Positions 1 through 9,254 are shown, counted from the first letter of the stretch. The stretch: 64,000 nucleotides of DNA from Roseovarius albus (GCF_900172335.1 NZ_FWFX01000001.1:186001-250000), one strand, 5' to 3'. Notes: generated by a model from the letters alone, not told the origin. Translations and numbers: made by a program.

Positions 1-2629
1 TAATCTGACCCTTTTAACCCTGACCAAGCAAGAACTGGTCAACGTTATCGAGCATGGCCTTGGCGGGCTGCCCGGTGTAAGCGGCCGGTTCCTGCAGGTT
101 TCTGGCCTGAAAATTGCCTTTGACGAAACACAGCCTGTTGGCGACCGTCTGGTGAACGCAGCAATCGTTGACGAAGACGGCGGCATTATTGCCCAACTGG
201 TTTCAAACGGGGAGATCGTCGGTGACACTGCAGAAACGTTCCGTATTGTAACCCTGGGCTTTCTGGCTGGCGGTGGTGACGGCTATCCATTCCCGGATGG
301 AGAAACCGCTAATCGTGTTGATCTGGATGATCTGGACGCAGACGGAGAAAGCGACGGTTCAACAACTGGTGTTGCAACATTTGCTGATGATGGAACAGAG
401 CAAGATGCGCTGGCCGAATATCTGGCGGCAAATTTCGGTGATGCGGAAAATGCGTACAACGAAGAAGATAGTGGCGCGGCCAACGACCAGAGAATCGTTC
501 AGATTGAAAAGGGCGGTGTGAACTTCTCTGTCAACACTGCGGTGAAAATCACCAATCAGACCGTACTGTTCTCTGGTGAGGATGGAACACCTGACGCGGG
601 TGACGACGAAGGCCGCGCCGAGATTGTGGATGTTGAGGCCGGTCGCGCCTATGTCACCAATGACGTGGATGATGTGATTGACATCTTTGATACGTCTTCC
701 GGAGACCTTGTTGGCACCATCGACCTGAGTGTGATCAATGGTTACGCAGGTGTGCAGTCGGTTTCGGTTCAAAACGGTGTGGTTGCAGTTGCGATCAATC
801 GTCAGTTCGGTGGCAGTGAAGATAACGCCTCGGGTGTTGTCGGCCTGTTTGACGCTGATGGAACCTTGCTCAATGTGGTTTCGGTCGGAAACTTGCCTGA
901 CTCGGTCAAGTTCTCTGCGGATGGCAGCAAAATCGTTGTCGCCAATGAAGGTGAGCCAGGCGAGAACTTTGACGCCCCTGGTACCATCAGCATCATCGAC
1001 ATCAGCAATGGTGCCGGAAACGCGACCGTGGCTGCAATCGATTTCAGCGCCTTTGCGGGAATGGAAGACGAGCTGCGCGCACAAGGTATCCGTATCTTCC
1101 CAGGCAAAACGCTGGGCGAAGATCTGGAGCCCGAAGTGGGGGCCTTCTCGGAAGATGGAACGACAGCTTATGTTTCACTGCAAGAAAACAATGCAATTGC
1201 TGTTGTCGACGTGGCCACAGGTGAGATCACCAATCTGTTCTCAGCCGGTGTTCAAGATCTGTCTCAGATCGCTACTGACGTGAATGACAAAGATGGCGGG
1301 TACAACCCATCGACCTTTGACAACCTTGTCAGCATGCGCCAGCCCGACACGATCACTGCCTTCACGGCCAATGGCACGAACTATATCGTAACTGCCAATG
1401 AGGGCGACTCGCGCGATGAAGACTTCCGTGTAAAGGATTTCCTTGATGGTGAGGCCTTCTATGACATTGATGGTGATGGCGAAGAGGAGCTGGTGACAAT
1501 CGACGCCTCTGTCGACACAACCGGCCTTGAACGTCTGGAAATCTCGGCCATTGATGGTGATACAGATGGCGATGGTGACATCGACGTTCTGCACGCCTTT
1601 GGTGGGCGCTCGTTCTCAATCTTTGATGAAGAGGGCAACCTGATTTTCGATAGCGGTTCGGACTTTGCCCGTATCACCGCAGATCTGAACAGCGAAGGCT
1701 TTGTCGAAGGTCGTTCCGACAATAAAGGCACCGAGCCGGAAGCCGTCACCGTCGGTGAAGCTGATGGCCGGACTTACGTCTTTATCGGGCTGGAGCGCGA
1801 CAGCGGGATCATGGTTTACGATGTGACTGCCCCTGAAAATTCGGTCTTTGTCGAATACTTCGCACCCGGTGATGTGGGCGTTAGCCCAGAAGGTATGGCC
1901 TTTGTTCCCGCCGAAGAAAGCCCAAGTGGGCAACCTCAGTTGGTCGTGTCCTACGAGGTTGACGGCTCAACCATCGTTTATGATCTGGAGTTTGGTCTGA
2001 ACACGCCGATCCTTGGTACAAACGAAAGTGAAACACTTAAGGGTACAAAACAGGACGATGTCATTGAGGCCTTTGGGGGTGATGACATCGTGCGTGGCCG
2101 TCAAGGGGATGACGAGCTGAATGGCGGCTCGGGCAATGACAACCTGCGTGGCAATCAAGGCGAAGACACTCTTAATGGTGGTGACGGTGACGACAATCTG
2201 CGGGGCAACCGCGATGACGATGTGCTGAATGGTGAAGACGGCAACGATCAGCTACGCGGTAACCAAGGCAACGACCAGCTCTTTGGTGATGCAGGCAATG
2301 ATACGCTCCGTGGCGGTCAGGGTGACGATGAACTCACTGATGGTGCTGGGCGAGATTTCCTTGTAGGCAACCAAGGTCAGGATACATTCATCTTTGTCGC
2401 AGATGGGGAATTCGATCAAATCGGTGGCTTTGAGAATGGCAAAGACCTGATCGACGTCACACAATGGGGAGCAACGTCATTTGATGATCTGACGATCGAC
2501 TACATTAATAAGCATGCCGCCACGGTGACGTTCGAGGATGAAACTCTCAGCGTTCGGGGTCGCAATCTGAATGAAAAAACCTTTAACGAGGCCGATTTCA
2601 TTTTTGATGACGCACTACTTCTTGCCTGA
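1..2629 (+). CDS. 3' part of large secreted protein: 5'-nucleotidase C-domain, choice-of-anchor I domain, RTX repeats
   Basis: The reading frame is open from base 2, so the gene begins left of the window and the ATG at 152 is internal. The first ~60 visible residues (LTKQELVNVIEHGL, then FLQVSGLKIAFD) match the C-terminal domain of 5'-nucleotidases. From about visible residue 205 to 670 the protein resembles the choice-of-anchor I family: EIVDVEAGRAYVTN, LVGTIDLS, VANEGEPGENFD, LQENNAIAVVD and TANEGDSRDEDF are typical. From about nt 2017 to 2400 there are alternating Gly/Asp nonapeptides such as GDDELNGGSGNDNLRG, which bind calcium in RTX proteins exported by type I secretion. The C-terminal ~65 residues after the repeats would carry the uncleaved secretion signal. 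Likely role: extracellular phosphoesterase or nucleotide scavenging; the substrate is unknown. Stop TGA at 2627-2629. Confidence 0.85.
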   Translation, partial: NLTLLTLTKQELVNVIEHGLGGLPGVSGRFLQVSGLKIAFDETQPVGDRLVNAAIVDEDGGIIAQLVSNGEIVGDTAETFRIVTLGFLAGGGDGYPFPDGETANRVDLDDLDADGESDGSTTGVATFADDGTEQDALAEYLAANFGDAENAYNEEDSGAANDQRIVQIEKGGVNFSVNTAVKITNQTVLFSGEDGTPDAGDDEGRAEIVDVEAGRAYVTNDVDDVIDIFDTSSGDLVGTIDLSVINGYAGVQSVSVQNGVVAVAINRQFGGSEDNASGVVGLFDADGTLLNVVSVGNLPDSVKFSADGSKIVVANEGEPGENFDAPGTISIIDISNGAGNATVAAIDFSAFAGMEDELRAQGIRIFPGKTLGEDLEPEVGAFSEDGTTAYVSLQENNAIAVVDVATGEITNLFSAGVQDLSQIATDVNDKDGGYNPSTFDNLVSMRQPDTITAFTANGTNYIVTANEGDSRDEDFRVKDFLDGEAFYDIDGDGEEELVTIDASVDTTGLERLEISAIDGDTDGDGDIDVLHAFGGRSFSIFDEEGNLIFDSGSDFARITADLNSEGFVEGRSDNKGTEPEAVTVGEADGRTYVFIGLERDSGIMVYDVTAPENSVFVEYFAPGDVGVSPEGMAFVPAEESPSGQPQLVVSYEVDGSTIVYDLEFGLNTPILGTNESETLKGTKQDDVIEAFGGDDIVRGRQGDDELNGGSGNDNLRGNQGEDTLNGGDGDDNLRGNRDDDVLNGEDGNDQLRGNQGNDQLFGDAGNDTLRGGQGDDELTDGAGRDFLVGNQGQDTFIFVADGEFDQIGGFENGKDLIDVTQWGATSFDDLTIDYINKHAATVTFEDETLSVRGRNLNEKTFNEADFIFDDALLLA

Positions 2630-2651
2630 GTTTGTGGGATGATTTTAGGTC

Positions 2652-2682
2652 AAGTGTCCGCTTTTAGCGGGCACTTTCCTTC
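2652..2682 (+). terminator. terminator-like hairpin after the RTX gene
   Basis: Eleven-base arms 2652-2662 and 2666-2676 pair with one G-U and a TTT loop, 23 bases after the RTX stop codon. The trailing sequence is pyrimidine-rich rather than a clean T run, so factor-independent termination is plausible but not certain. Confidence 0.5.
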
Positions 2683-2797
2683 TTCCAAGGTCAACTGGAC
2701 CGAGCAAACCAACGGCAAAAAAGCAGCTTTCTACAGAACTTGAAAAACTATCCCAGTTTTCCTACTGTCACCCAAGTGTCACAAATGGGTGGGAACC

Positions 2798-3001
2798 ATG
2801 GTGAAAAGAGTGTATGTTGCTGAAACTGATGGAGACGGGGCAATTGTCTGTGTTTGGGTGAAACCCGAAAGAGGAAGAAATGCGGCACCTTTCGACCCAA
2901 AACTGCACAAGTTTGATACGAAAAAGACAGCTGACTACTACGGCGCAAACCCGATGGCGGTTCAGTCATGGCTTGCAGCTGAGTTCCTAAACTCCAGATA
3001 G
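2798..3001 (+). CDS. small hypothetical protein (67 aa)
   Basis: Short ORF starting MVKRVYVAETDGDG; an ATG lies one codon upstream of the preceding residue (2789) but the ATG at 2798 sits better behind GGTGGGAACC. No signal peptide or membrane segment is visible. The middle is basic (KPERGRN) and the end reads as soluble (MAVQSWLAAEFLNSR). I do not recognise the family. It stands alone between the RTX gene and a gene-poor stretch, so it may be a real small gene or a chance ORF. Confidence 0.4.
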   Translation: MVKRVYVAETDGDGAIVCVWVKPERGRNAAPFDPKLHKFDTKKTADYYGANPMAVQSWLAAEFLNSR

Positions 3002-3703
3002 TTTTTGTATTCAAAATTTGCATTTCGATGAATGACCGCTTTTCCGGTGAAAAGATAGACTGAGCGCTCAAAGCTAAAGTCCGCTTCCCGCCCGCCGCTG
3101 CAGAGCCTTCTTAAACGCAGCAACAAATTCGCGCATGTGGCGAACGGTAGCTAAGTCCGCGACCTGCAAATTCTCAGGCTGATCGTCGCCGCGCAGCTCC
3201 CCAATGGCCGGTTTCTCTGCCGCCATACAGCACCAATGACCGCGCACTTGCAGCGAATTTCGTGCTGCATGCGCTCGCAGCAAAAATCCGAGAGGTCTCC
3301 TCTGGGCTCAATGCGGACGGTTTTTGCGATGCTCCTCAATGTCCGGTAAGAGCCCGAGGTGGTCATTGCGATTTTGTGCTGCGTGCGCGCGCAGCGTGAA
3401 AATCTCTGCAGGTGCGTTGTCTGGCCTGCCGCAGCGCGGCTGTAAACTCGGCCATTCGTGGGCGGCGCAGCATAGATTAAGGGTCGACTTACAGGCCGCG
3501 GGACCAACCTACCATTCAGATTATGAAACCCAATGTCTGCATACGGATTTGGTTGACGACGAGATGTTGCCGTGGAAAGCGCTTTCCCGGGCATTCGAGC
3601 CCGGGATGCCTCCTGGCTCAGGTTTCGGTTGCTGATCGTCGGAAGAACAGAAAGACATCAATCAAAGACGAAACCGTTCGGCTAATTGCTGGATGTTCGA
3701 CGT
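3002..3703. other. 700 bp gene-poor, decayed-looking stretch
   Basis: No convincing gene on either strand; the ORFs present overlap one another in several frames and have unusual Cys/Arg-rich compositions. It holds two imperfect copies of a ~36 bp GC-rich segment (3253-3288 and 3368-3404, both around GTGCTGC...GCAGC) and a CCCGGGC-N6-GCCCGGG hairpin at 3586-3605. It looks like degenerate intergenic sequence of the kind scattered in roseobacter genomes. Confidence 0.5.
3253..3404. repeat. pair of imperfect ~36 bp repeats
   Basis: The segment 3253-3288 and the segment 3368-3404 share the order GCGA-TTT-GTGCTGC-TGCGC-CGCAGC-AAAATC with a few substitutions and a two-base insertion. Each is itself partly palindromic (GCTGC...GCAGC). 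No ORF explains them. Confidence 0.5.
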
Positions 3704-4648
3704 TCACACCGAAGAGTAGCGATATCCGTCAGATGCTCGTTCAATTTGTCCGATCCCGGGGTAAGCAAAATGATAGCCCAATATACGATGGCCATCGGTC
3801 GCCATGCGGTCCAGCAGAGCCGTTCGAGTTGCAATCGCCACATCCGGTATCGCGTCAAAGCCGAAAGCCCAATCCGGCCTCTGAACGCTCACAAACTCAC
3901 TGGCGATTGAATCTCCGGCAATGATCAATCCCTCGCCCCTTTCAACGACCACGGAGATATGACCCGGGGTATGACCCGGCGTGTCCAATACACTGATGCC
4001 GGATGCGATGCTGTCGCCCTCTTTTACAAGCTGAACCCGATCTTGAACTGCCAACAGATCGCGTTTCGCCCCTACGGCAAAGGCCCTAAATTCGTCCGGC
4101 ATCTGGGTTTCAGTTGCCGGATCACTCCAAAATTCGAACTCGGTTTCGCCAACTTAATAGGTGGCATTCGGCAGGGCCAGAGAACCGTCGTCCAGCAGCG
4201 TGCCCCAGATATGGTCGGGATGAGCATGGGTGAAAACCACTTTCGTGACTGCAGCGGGATCGACCTCGTTGAGCGAAAGGTTGTCCAACAACCTTCCAGC
4301 GGTGGGCTGGTATTTATTGCCAGACCCGTTGTCGATCAAGATCAAGTCATCACCGATGCGCAGCAATGCATGATTTGTCCCGGCCTCTACAGTTTCAGGC
4401 AATGAGCCCATTGTTCGGGTCAGCAGAGCCTCGAATTCCTCTCTTGGCGCCGCTGGAGCCAGCGCGCCTGAGGGAAGCGTGAGACTGCCATCACTCAGAA
4501 CTGTCAGCTCGACATCACCGATCATCGAGCTGTACGTTTCTGAGCCAACCGCCCAACCGGTGCTCGGCAGGGACGGTATTGCGGCTGCACTTGCAGAAAG
4601 TGCAAGAAAGCGGCGGCGATGAATGTCGGTTAACTTTGGATGTGTCAT
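3704..4648 (-). pseudogene. MBL-fold metallo-hydrolase interrupted by an in-frame TAA
   Basis: The frame reads as one exported metallo-beta-lactamase-fold hydrolase of about 314 codons, but a TAA (minus strand, complement of 4154-4156) splits it into a 164-codon front half and a back half. The front half has a twin-arginine-like leader (HRRRFLALSASAAA) and the zinc motif HAHPDH at residues 141-146. The back half, in the same frame, has DTPGHTPGH, the AGDS aspartate and a late histidine (LGYHFAYPG). Both halves are needed for two-metal binding, so the truncated product should be inactive. Homologous text resumes directly after the stop (VGETEFEFWSDP), which fits a single-base change of a Tyr or similar codon. 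It lies downstream of the flavin-reductase gene in the same direction. A sequencing error or recent mutation is possible. Confidence 0.85.
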
Positions 4649-4705
4649 CAGAATTCCCCTTCTGTGATGTGGTGATCGATTGAGAGCTGCCCCTAGCGGG
4701 ACAGT

Positions 4706-5968
4706 TCACCTGAATTCAAAGGCCTCGACGTGCATGGCTTTGCGCTTCACGCCTTCCTTCTTGAGGTCCTTCATCAGCCCCTCAACCATCGGCTTGGGTC
4801 CGCAGATTAAGTATTCGTAGTCGGTCAGCGCGCCGGGGAGCCGTTCCTTGGCCGCGTCGACACGGGCAAAGTCGCCGTCTTCAGAGAAGAAATAATAGAG
4901 GGTGAGATTATCCCGCTCGGCTGCGATAGCCTGCAGCTCCTCCAGAAAGATCGCTTCTTCCTTGTTCCGGGCGGCATAGGCAAAGTGAATGTCCCGATCA
5001 TCGTCTGCGTCCATCGCCCGCAGCTTTGACAGGAATGGTGTCAGACCGATGCCACCTGCAATCCAGACTTGCTTTTTGCTTTCAGCTTTGGAGGCGTCGA
5101 ACCGACCGTAGGGGCCCCGCACAATCACTTCTCCTCCAGGCTGAAGCTCTTCGCGCACCTTTCGGGTCCAGTCGCCGAGGACCTTCATGGTGAAGCGCAA
5201 ACGATCCTCGCCTGGCGCACTGGAGATCGTGAACGGGTGTGGCTCTGACCACCCCTTGCCCTGGATTTCCACAAAGGCGAACTGACCCGGCTTGAACTTC
5301 AGCATGTCTCCGACGGGTTTCAAAACGACTTCGGTGGCCCGTTCCAACGCGTTCACCGCTTCAATTGTGTAGTGCTGCGCGGTGCGCTTGTTCATGCCGA
5401 AGGCCGTGTAGATCAGCGCGACGGTTCCGACCAAGGTCGCCAGAATCAACAGAATGCCGGAGGCGCTGAACCGTTCAAAGAATATGCCGGGTGCGTTCAT
5501 GAAGTGGCCAATCACCAGGATGTAGACCAGCGCCATGACCTTGTGCGGGTTCCGCCAGCGGGAATAGCTTATCTTCCGGTTCAGCGCGACAAAGAGGCCG
5601 ATCACCAAGAGGACCATGGCTGCCATCCCGATCTGGGCCGAAGGGAACGTCGAATTGGCAACCGGATCGACGCCAGCGGGCAATTCCTTTGGGATGAAGA
5701 AGAAATGGACCAGTGCGAACACGGCTGTGAACGTGCCTGCCACGCGGTGCACCTGATACATCCGGTCCAACCCGCCGAACATCTCTTCAAAGACCTCCAG
5801 CCGCGTCGCCAGGATCACCGAACAGGTCATCAGCAGAAAGGCGATGCCGCCCAGCAGTGTTGAGATTGTCGTTCTGAACGTGTGCGCATCAGGCACAAAG
5901 GCGAGGTGCAGCAAAGCGAAGACTGCGATCAGGGCGATGATGGCATTGATGCCTTGTAGACGAAGCAT
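4706..5968 (-). CDS. ferric-reductase-like membrane flavin oxidoreductase
   Basis: A 420-residue protein. About six membrane helices lie between residues 6 and 190, with histidines at about 21, 74, 88, 142 and 154 suited to haem binding. A ferredoxin-NADP reductase-type module follows: FAD motif EPHPFTISSAP near 242, a Gly-rich NAD(P) loop WIAGGIGLTPF near 302, and CGPKPM near 389. This is the architecture of ferric reductase-like / NOX-type transmembrane electron carriers that pass electrons from NAD(P)H across the inner membrane. The start is well supported by AAGGAGG nine bases upstream. It sits between a DUF1772-like membrane gene (35 bp upstream) and the broken metallo-hydrolase, all on the minus strand, probably one operon. 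The electron acceptor is unknown. Confidence 0.85.
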   Translation of the reverse strand: MLRLQGINAIIALIAVFALLHLAFVPDAHTFRTTISTLLGGIAFLLMTCSVILATRLEVFEEMFGGLDRMYQVHRVAGTFTAVFALVHFFFIPKELPAGVDPVANSTFPSAQIGMAAMVLLVIGLFVALNRKISYSRWRNPHKVMALVYILVIGHFMNAPGIFFERFSASGILLILATLVGTVALIYTAFGMNKRTAQHYTIEAVNALERATEVVLKPVGDMLKFKPGQFAFVEIQGKGWSEPHPFTISSAPGEDRLRFTMKVLGDWTRKVREELQPGGEVIVRGPYGRFDASKAESKKQVWIAGGIGLTPFLSKLRAMDADDDRDIHFAYAARNKEEAIFLEELQAIAAERDNLTLYYFFSEDGDFARVDAAKERLPGALTDYEYLICGPKPMVEGLMKDLKKEGVKRKAMHVEAFEFR

Positions 5969-6002
5969 GAGCTTGCCTCCTTTCTTGGGGTTTGGTGTAT
6001 GC

Positions 6003-6464
6003 TCAGGCGGTCTTCTCGGACGCGTATCCGGCGCTGACAGCGCAGAAGAGACCGAGGATCCCTACGATGGTCCGGAACCAATGCATCTGTTGCCAGGTGG
6101 CGAGTTCGGCGGTGATGGCCTCCCCACTCAAAGTGCCACCAGACAGCGCTGCATTGGCGGCCCCAAAGTAGAACGGCACGCAGACCAGCATGATGAGCGT
6201 GGCGGCGGCACCTGCTGCGAGCCAAGCGCGGCCCGGCAGCTTTTTCCAGAGCGCAAGTCCGGCTGCGAGGACCATCGAGCCGGTGCCCAGGATTGTCAGA
6301 ACGATCATGGTGCCGCCGACGGTTGGTAGGCTTGTCGCAAAGGCCTGTGTGAATTCCACCGTGTCGAGCGCGCGCCAATACGGGACAAGTCCGGTCGCGA
6401 TCAGCAACATTCCCCCGGCGAGCAGTCCAAACAGGGTGGTTGCGGCTTGTGAGATGAGTTTCAT
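6003..6464 (-). CDS. DUF1772-like four-helix membrane protein
   Basis: About 153 residues from the ATG at 6464, preceded by GGGAG; a longer frame upstream to 6530 lacks a better site. Four hydrophobic segments are visible, starting with LLAGGMLLIATGLVPYWRAL and ending with WFRTIVGILGLFCAVSAGY. The VPYWRALDT...F...LPTVGGTM spacing resembles anthrone-oxygenase-like DUF1772 proteins, small inner-membrane proteins of unclear role. It is the first gene after the AraC gene and is followed closely by the flavin reductase, so the two may work together in a redox step. Family assignment is by resemblance only. Confidence 0.55.
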   Translation of the reverse strand: MKLISQAATTLFGLLAGGMLLIATGLVPYWRALDTVEFTQAFATSLPTVGGTMIVLTILGTGSMVLAAGLALWKKLPGRAWLAAGAAATLIMLVCVPFYFGAANAALSGGTLSGEAITAELATWQQMHWFRTIVGILGLFCAVSAGYASEKTA

Positions 6465-6591
6465 GGTGTGTCTCCCAGTTTTGGTTTCAAGGTGAATTGA
6501 GGGTGCAAAGGACCGTCCGGTGCTGAGCATCGGTTTGGCTTTGCTGAGGTTTGGTGGGTTGGCCTTTAGCGCTGATCGCCGAGCTCAGGCC

Positions 6592-7608
6592 CTATTCAAT
6601 CTGCTTGTTGAGTTGCCGTCGGTAGTCAGACGGCGTCTGGCCTGACCAACGTTGAAAGGCCCGACGAAACGCACGCTCGTCGGAATACCCGAGCAAGAAC
6701 GCAATGGAGCCGATGTCGTTGCGATTGTCCTGCAGAAGCTCCAATGCCCGATACTCACGTACTTTGTCGACCAGCGCTTGCAGGGTCGTGCCGTGCTCTG
6801 CGGCAATCCTCTGCGCCGTGCGGACACTCATGTTGGCGGCCGCCGCGATGCTGGCGGTATTGAACACTCCAGCCTCTGCATTCTCCGCAGCTGCTTTTCT
6901 GAGCGCTTTTAGCTCCTTCGGCTCTTTAGCTGCAGCAATCTGCTTTTTGATGCCGGACAGGTGAGTCTGGACGTAGTTGAAGAGGTCGACATTGGCCTGC
7001 TTGATCCGAGCATTCAGCTTCTCTGGTTTGATGACAAGGCTGATCTCATCCGCGTTGAACTCCACAGGCACGCCGAAATAGTCCTTGTAGTGTCTCTCAT
7101 CGAAGTGAGGTGCATGGGAGAATGTGATGCGCTCGAAGCAGTCCGGTATTCCCAAAAATTCCGTGAACAGCCGCACGATAAAAGCGGACCCGATTTCCGC
7201 TGAACGGCCACCATCGATATGGTTCATCGGATGGTTTGAGATGATTTTGGCCTCGGACTCACTTTCATGGAAGGCCAGTTCCAACTGGTCGGAAATGACC
7301 GAGCAGTTCTTGACCAAAAGATTGATCGCAGCGCTCAGATCGTCTGCGTAGCGGGCACCATCTGCAAGGCCACCGAAGAAGGAGAATGGTGCTGCCCGCG
7401 CAATGTCCAGTGTGATTGGCTCGCCGGGAAACCGTTCACCCAGCTGCGCAACGATCTTCGGCATGACATCCTCTGGGGGACGCGTCTCTGGGTTCATCAA
7501 TGTACTGCACTCGATCCCGGCAGCGTCTTGAACGTCCTTAAACGATAGTCCTCGTGACAAAGCTGATGCGACGACCGACATGACGGTGCCATTGCTCACT
7601 GTTGTCAT
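6592..7608 (-). CDS. AraC-family transcriptional regulator (arabinose-binding-domain type)
   Basis: A 338-residue protein with an N-terminal ligand-domain of the type found in OruR/ArgR-like AraC regulators (residues ~20-200) and a C-terminal double helix-turn-helix. The second HTH is clear: DIGSIAFLLGYSDERAFRRA followed by FQRWSGQTPSDYRRQ. The gene runs in the same direction as the downstream membrane protein, flavin reductase and metallo-hydrolase and is the likely regulator of that cluster. Three helically phased direct repeats lie ~175-230 bp upstream (7781-7836). The ligand is unknown. Confidence 0.85.
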   Translation of the reverse strand: MTTVSNGTVMSVVASALSRGLSFKDVQDAAGIECSTLMNPETRPPEDVMPKIVAQLGERFPGEPITLDIARAAPFSFFGGLADGARYADDLSAAINLLVKNCSVISDQLELAFHESESEAKIISNHPMNHIDGGRSAEIGSAFIVRLFTEFLGIPDCFERITFSHAPHFDERHYKDYFGVPVEFNADEISLVIKPEKLNARIKQANVDLFNYVQTHLSGIKKQIAAAKEPKELKALRKAAAENAEAGVFNTASIAAAANMSVRTAQRIAAEHGTTLQALVDKVREYRALELLQDNRNDIGSIAFLLGYSDERAFRRAFQRWSGQTPSDYRRQLNKQIE

Positions 7609-8084
7609 GACAAGGCCCTCGCATATTCAGTCCGGGGCAAAGTGCGACTGGCCAAGGTCCAGCAAACCTCATCTCCTCGAGGATGGCTCGTTCCTGATGT
7701 TTGAAAAACCTGTGTCATCTCAACCCTCTGAGCTTGCTTTGTTAGAATTAAGATGATCGATCACCCCGTGCTTGCACAGGACAATTCTCGCCAAATGCCG
7801 GACAATGTACGCCAAAAAGGGGCAGTTTGCGCCATTGTGTGGGTTGAGAAGAAGCGCACTGGGCGGTGCTAGCGTCCACGGCAAGAAGTGGGTATGAGCG
7901 CTATCCGGACATCCGCACAAAACGCAGCATTTGTCAGGTAGAGCCCAATCTTAGCCTTGGTGAAATCCGCAGCATCCGTCGCGAATGGCGGTCACTAGTC
8001 ATTGGCGGCGCCGAAATCGATCGGCCGGTTTGGTGCGTCGCCCATCGCGCCGGTACTAACTGTAACCGCCAGTCCGTGCGGTCT
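7609..8084. other. 476 bp non-coding region between two AraC genes
   Basis: No gene supported on either strand. The right half looks degenerate. The left half holds the phased direct repeats at 7781-7836 that probably serve the AraC gene starting at 7608. Confidence 0.5.
7781..7836. promoter_or_regulatory. three phased direct repeats, candidate AraC operator
   Basis: ACAATTCTCGCCAAA (7781-7795) and ACAATGTACGCCAAA (7802-7816) match at 12 of 15 positions and are 21 bp apart. A weaker third copy, GCAGTTTGCGCCATT (7822-7836), follows. The CGCCA cores start at 7789, 7810 and 7830, so they fall on one face of the helix, as AraC-family sites do. Confidence 0.55.
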
Positions 8085-9092
8085 CTACTCGGCGTCAGAT
8101 TGATCGCCATGAGCCTCCTTCCTGAACTCCGTCGGAGCTTGGTTGTGCGCTCTTCGAAAGGCCCGTGTAAAGTTTGCGGCGTCTGAGTAGCCGAGTTCCG
8201 TTGCGATTTCTCGGATAGACCGTTCGGTCGTGGAAAGAAGCATCCTGGCGGTTTCCTGGCGGACGACGTCAATCTCGCGCGAGATGTTCGTTCCGAATGA
8301 TGCGAGGTGCCGCTGAAGCTTCTGTTGGCTCATCGAGACAAGCTCTGCGCAATCGCCCGCTGTAAGCTGTCCTTGGTCGAAATGTGCGCGAACGACTTGC
8401 CGGAAAGACTGCACGAACTCAGGGGTGCTGTGATGAGGGGCGGCATTCAAGGTTACGGTTCCGCTTGACGCTTCCAGGGGGGCGAACAACCAGGAGGAAG
8501 GGAAAACGAGTTTGAAACCGCTGCGATCGCCCTTCATTGGGTGCATCAACTCGAACTCGGGAGGAAGCGCCTTGGGCTCGCTGACGACCACTTGAATCTG
8601 CGAGGGGTCCATGCTGTCGCGCAACGCGCGCCGCAGAATGGACAAACCGAGACCGGCCATGAAAGCATCGTTCTGAGCCGGCAGAATAGAAGGATCAAAC
8701 GCCCGCCGCTCGCCAAGTGTCGCTTTGGGACCGTCAAGATGAAGATATTCTACAGCCGAAGAGGCAACTTCGTTGGCAGTAGACACGAAGATATTCAGGT
8801 ATTCCCCGACGGTCGATGCACGCGCCTCCGCATCGGCCAGCACTGGCCAGCCGTCGAGATCCAGACCAGCGGCAATACGAGCTGCGAGAAAGCTGTCACC
8901 GGCGGCTTCGGCCGCGTTCTCGACAAACTGCGTAGCGACCATCACATGGACAGACATTTCTGGATCGAGCGTCGCCTCTTCACTCAGCCCGACGCCAGAG
9001 AATACCGGTTCCGGATCGAGCCCGCGATCCCGCAGCGCATTTGCGTAGGGTCGCAGGAGACTGAGTTTGACGAGGGGTAGGTTTTGTGGCAT
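8085..9092 (-). CDS. AraC-family transcriptional regulator
   Basis: A 335-residue protein with the same architecture as the AraC gene at 6592-7608: N-terminal ligand domain, then a C-terminal HTH pair. Recognisable are SMSQQKLQRHLASFG and EIATELGYSDAANFTRAFRR followed by APTEFR. It is transcribed away from the amidohydrolase/DUF3299/PhoD/porin set, with 201 bp between the two start codons, and is the obvious candidate regulator of that set. Ligand unknown. Confidence 0.85.
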   Translation of the reverse strand: MPQNLPLVKLSLLRPYANALRDRGLDPEPVFSGVGLSEEATLDPEMSVHVMVATQFVENAAEAAGDSFLAARIAAGLDLDGWPVLADAEARASTVGEYLNIFVSTANEVASSAVEYLHLDGPKATLGERRAFDPSILPAQNDAFMAGLGLSILRRALRDSMDPSQIQVVVSEPKALPPEFELMHPMKGDRSGFKLVFPSSWLFAPLEASSGTVTLNAAPHHSTPEFVQSFRQVVRAHFDQGQLTAGDCAELVSMSQQKLQRHLASFGTNISREIDVVRQETARMLLSTTERSIREIATELGYSDAANFTRAFRRAHNQAPTEFRKEAHGDQSDAE

Positions 9093-9254
9093 CTCTCATT
9101 GTCTGGTAGGTTCGATTGGCCTGACCGTAGATGCTGTATTCCCAAAAAAACAGCAAAAATCCCCAGAATCTGTCATTTTTCATAAAGTTTTTGCCTCTCG
9201 TGATATCTACGGACAGGGTGCTTCTGAAATCTGTGCTAGACTTCCGTCATGTGG

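Noticed and set aside
152..160. ATG at 152 as start of the RTX gene
   Set aside because: The frame is open to base 2 and the upstream residues are clear 5'-nucleotidase text.
3151..3924. Several overlapping ORFs on both strands
   Set aside because: Mutually overlapping, biased composition, no family text; the region reads as decayed.
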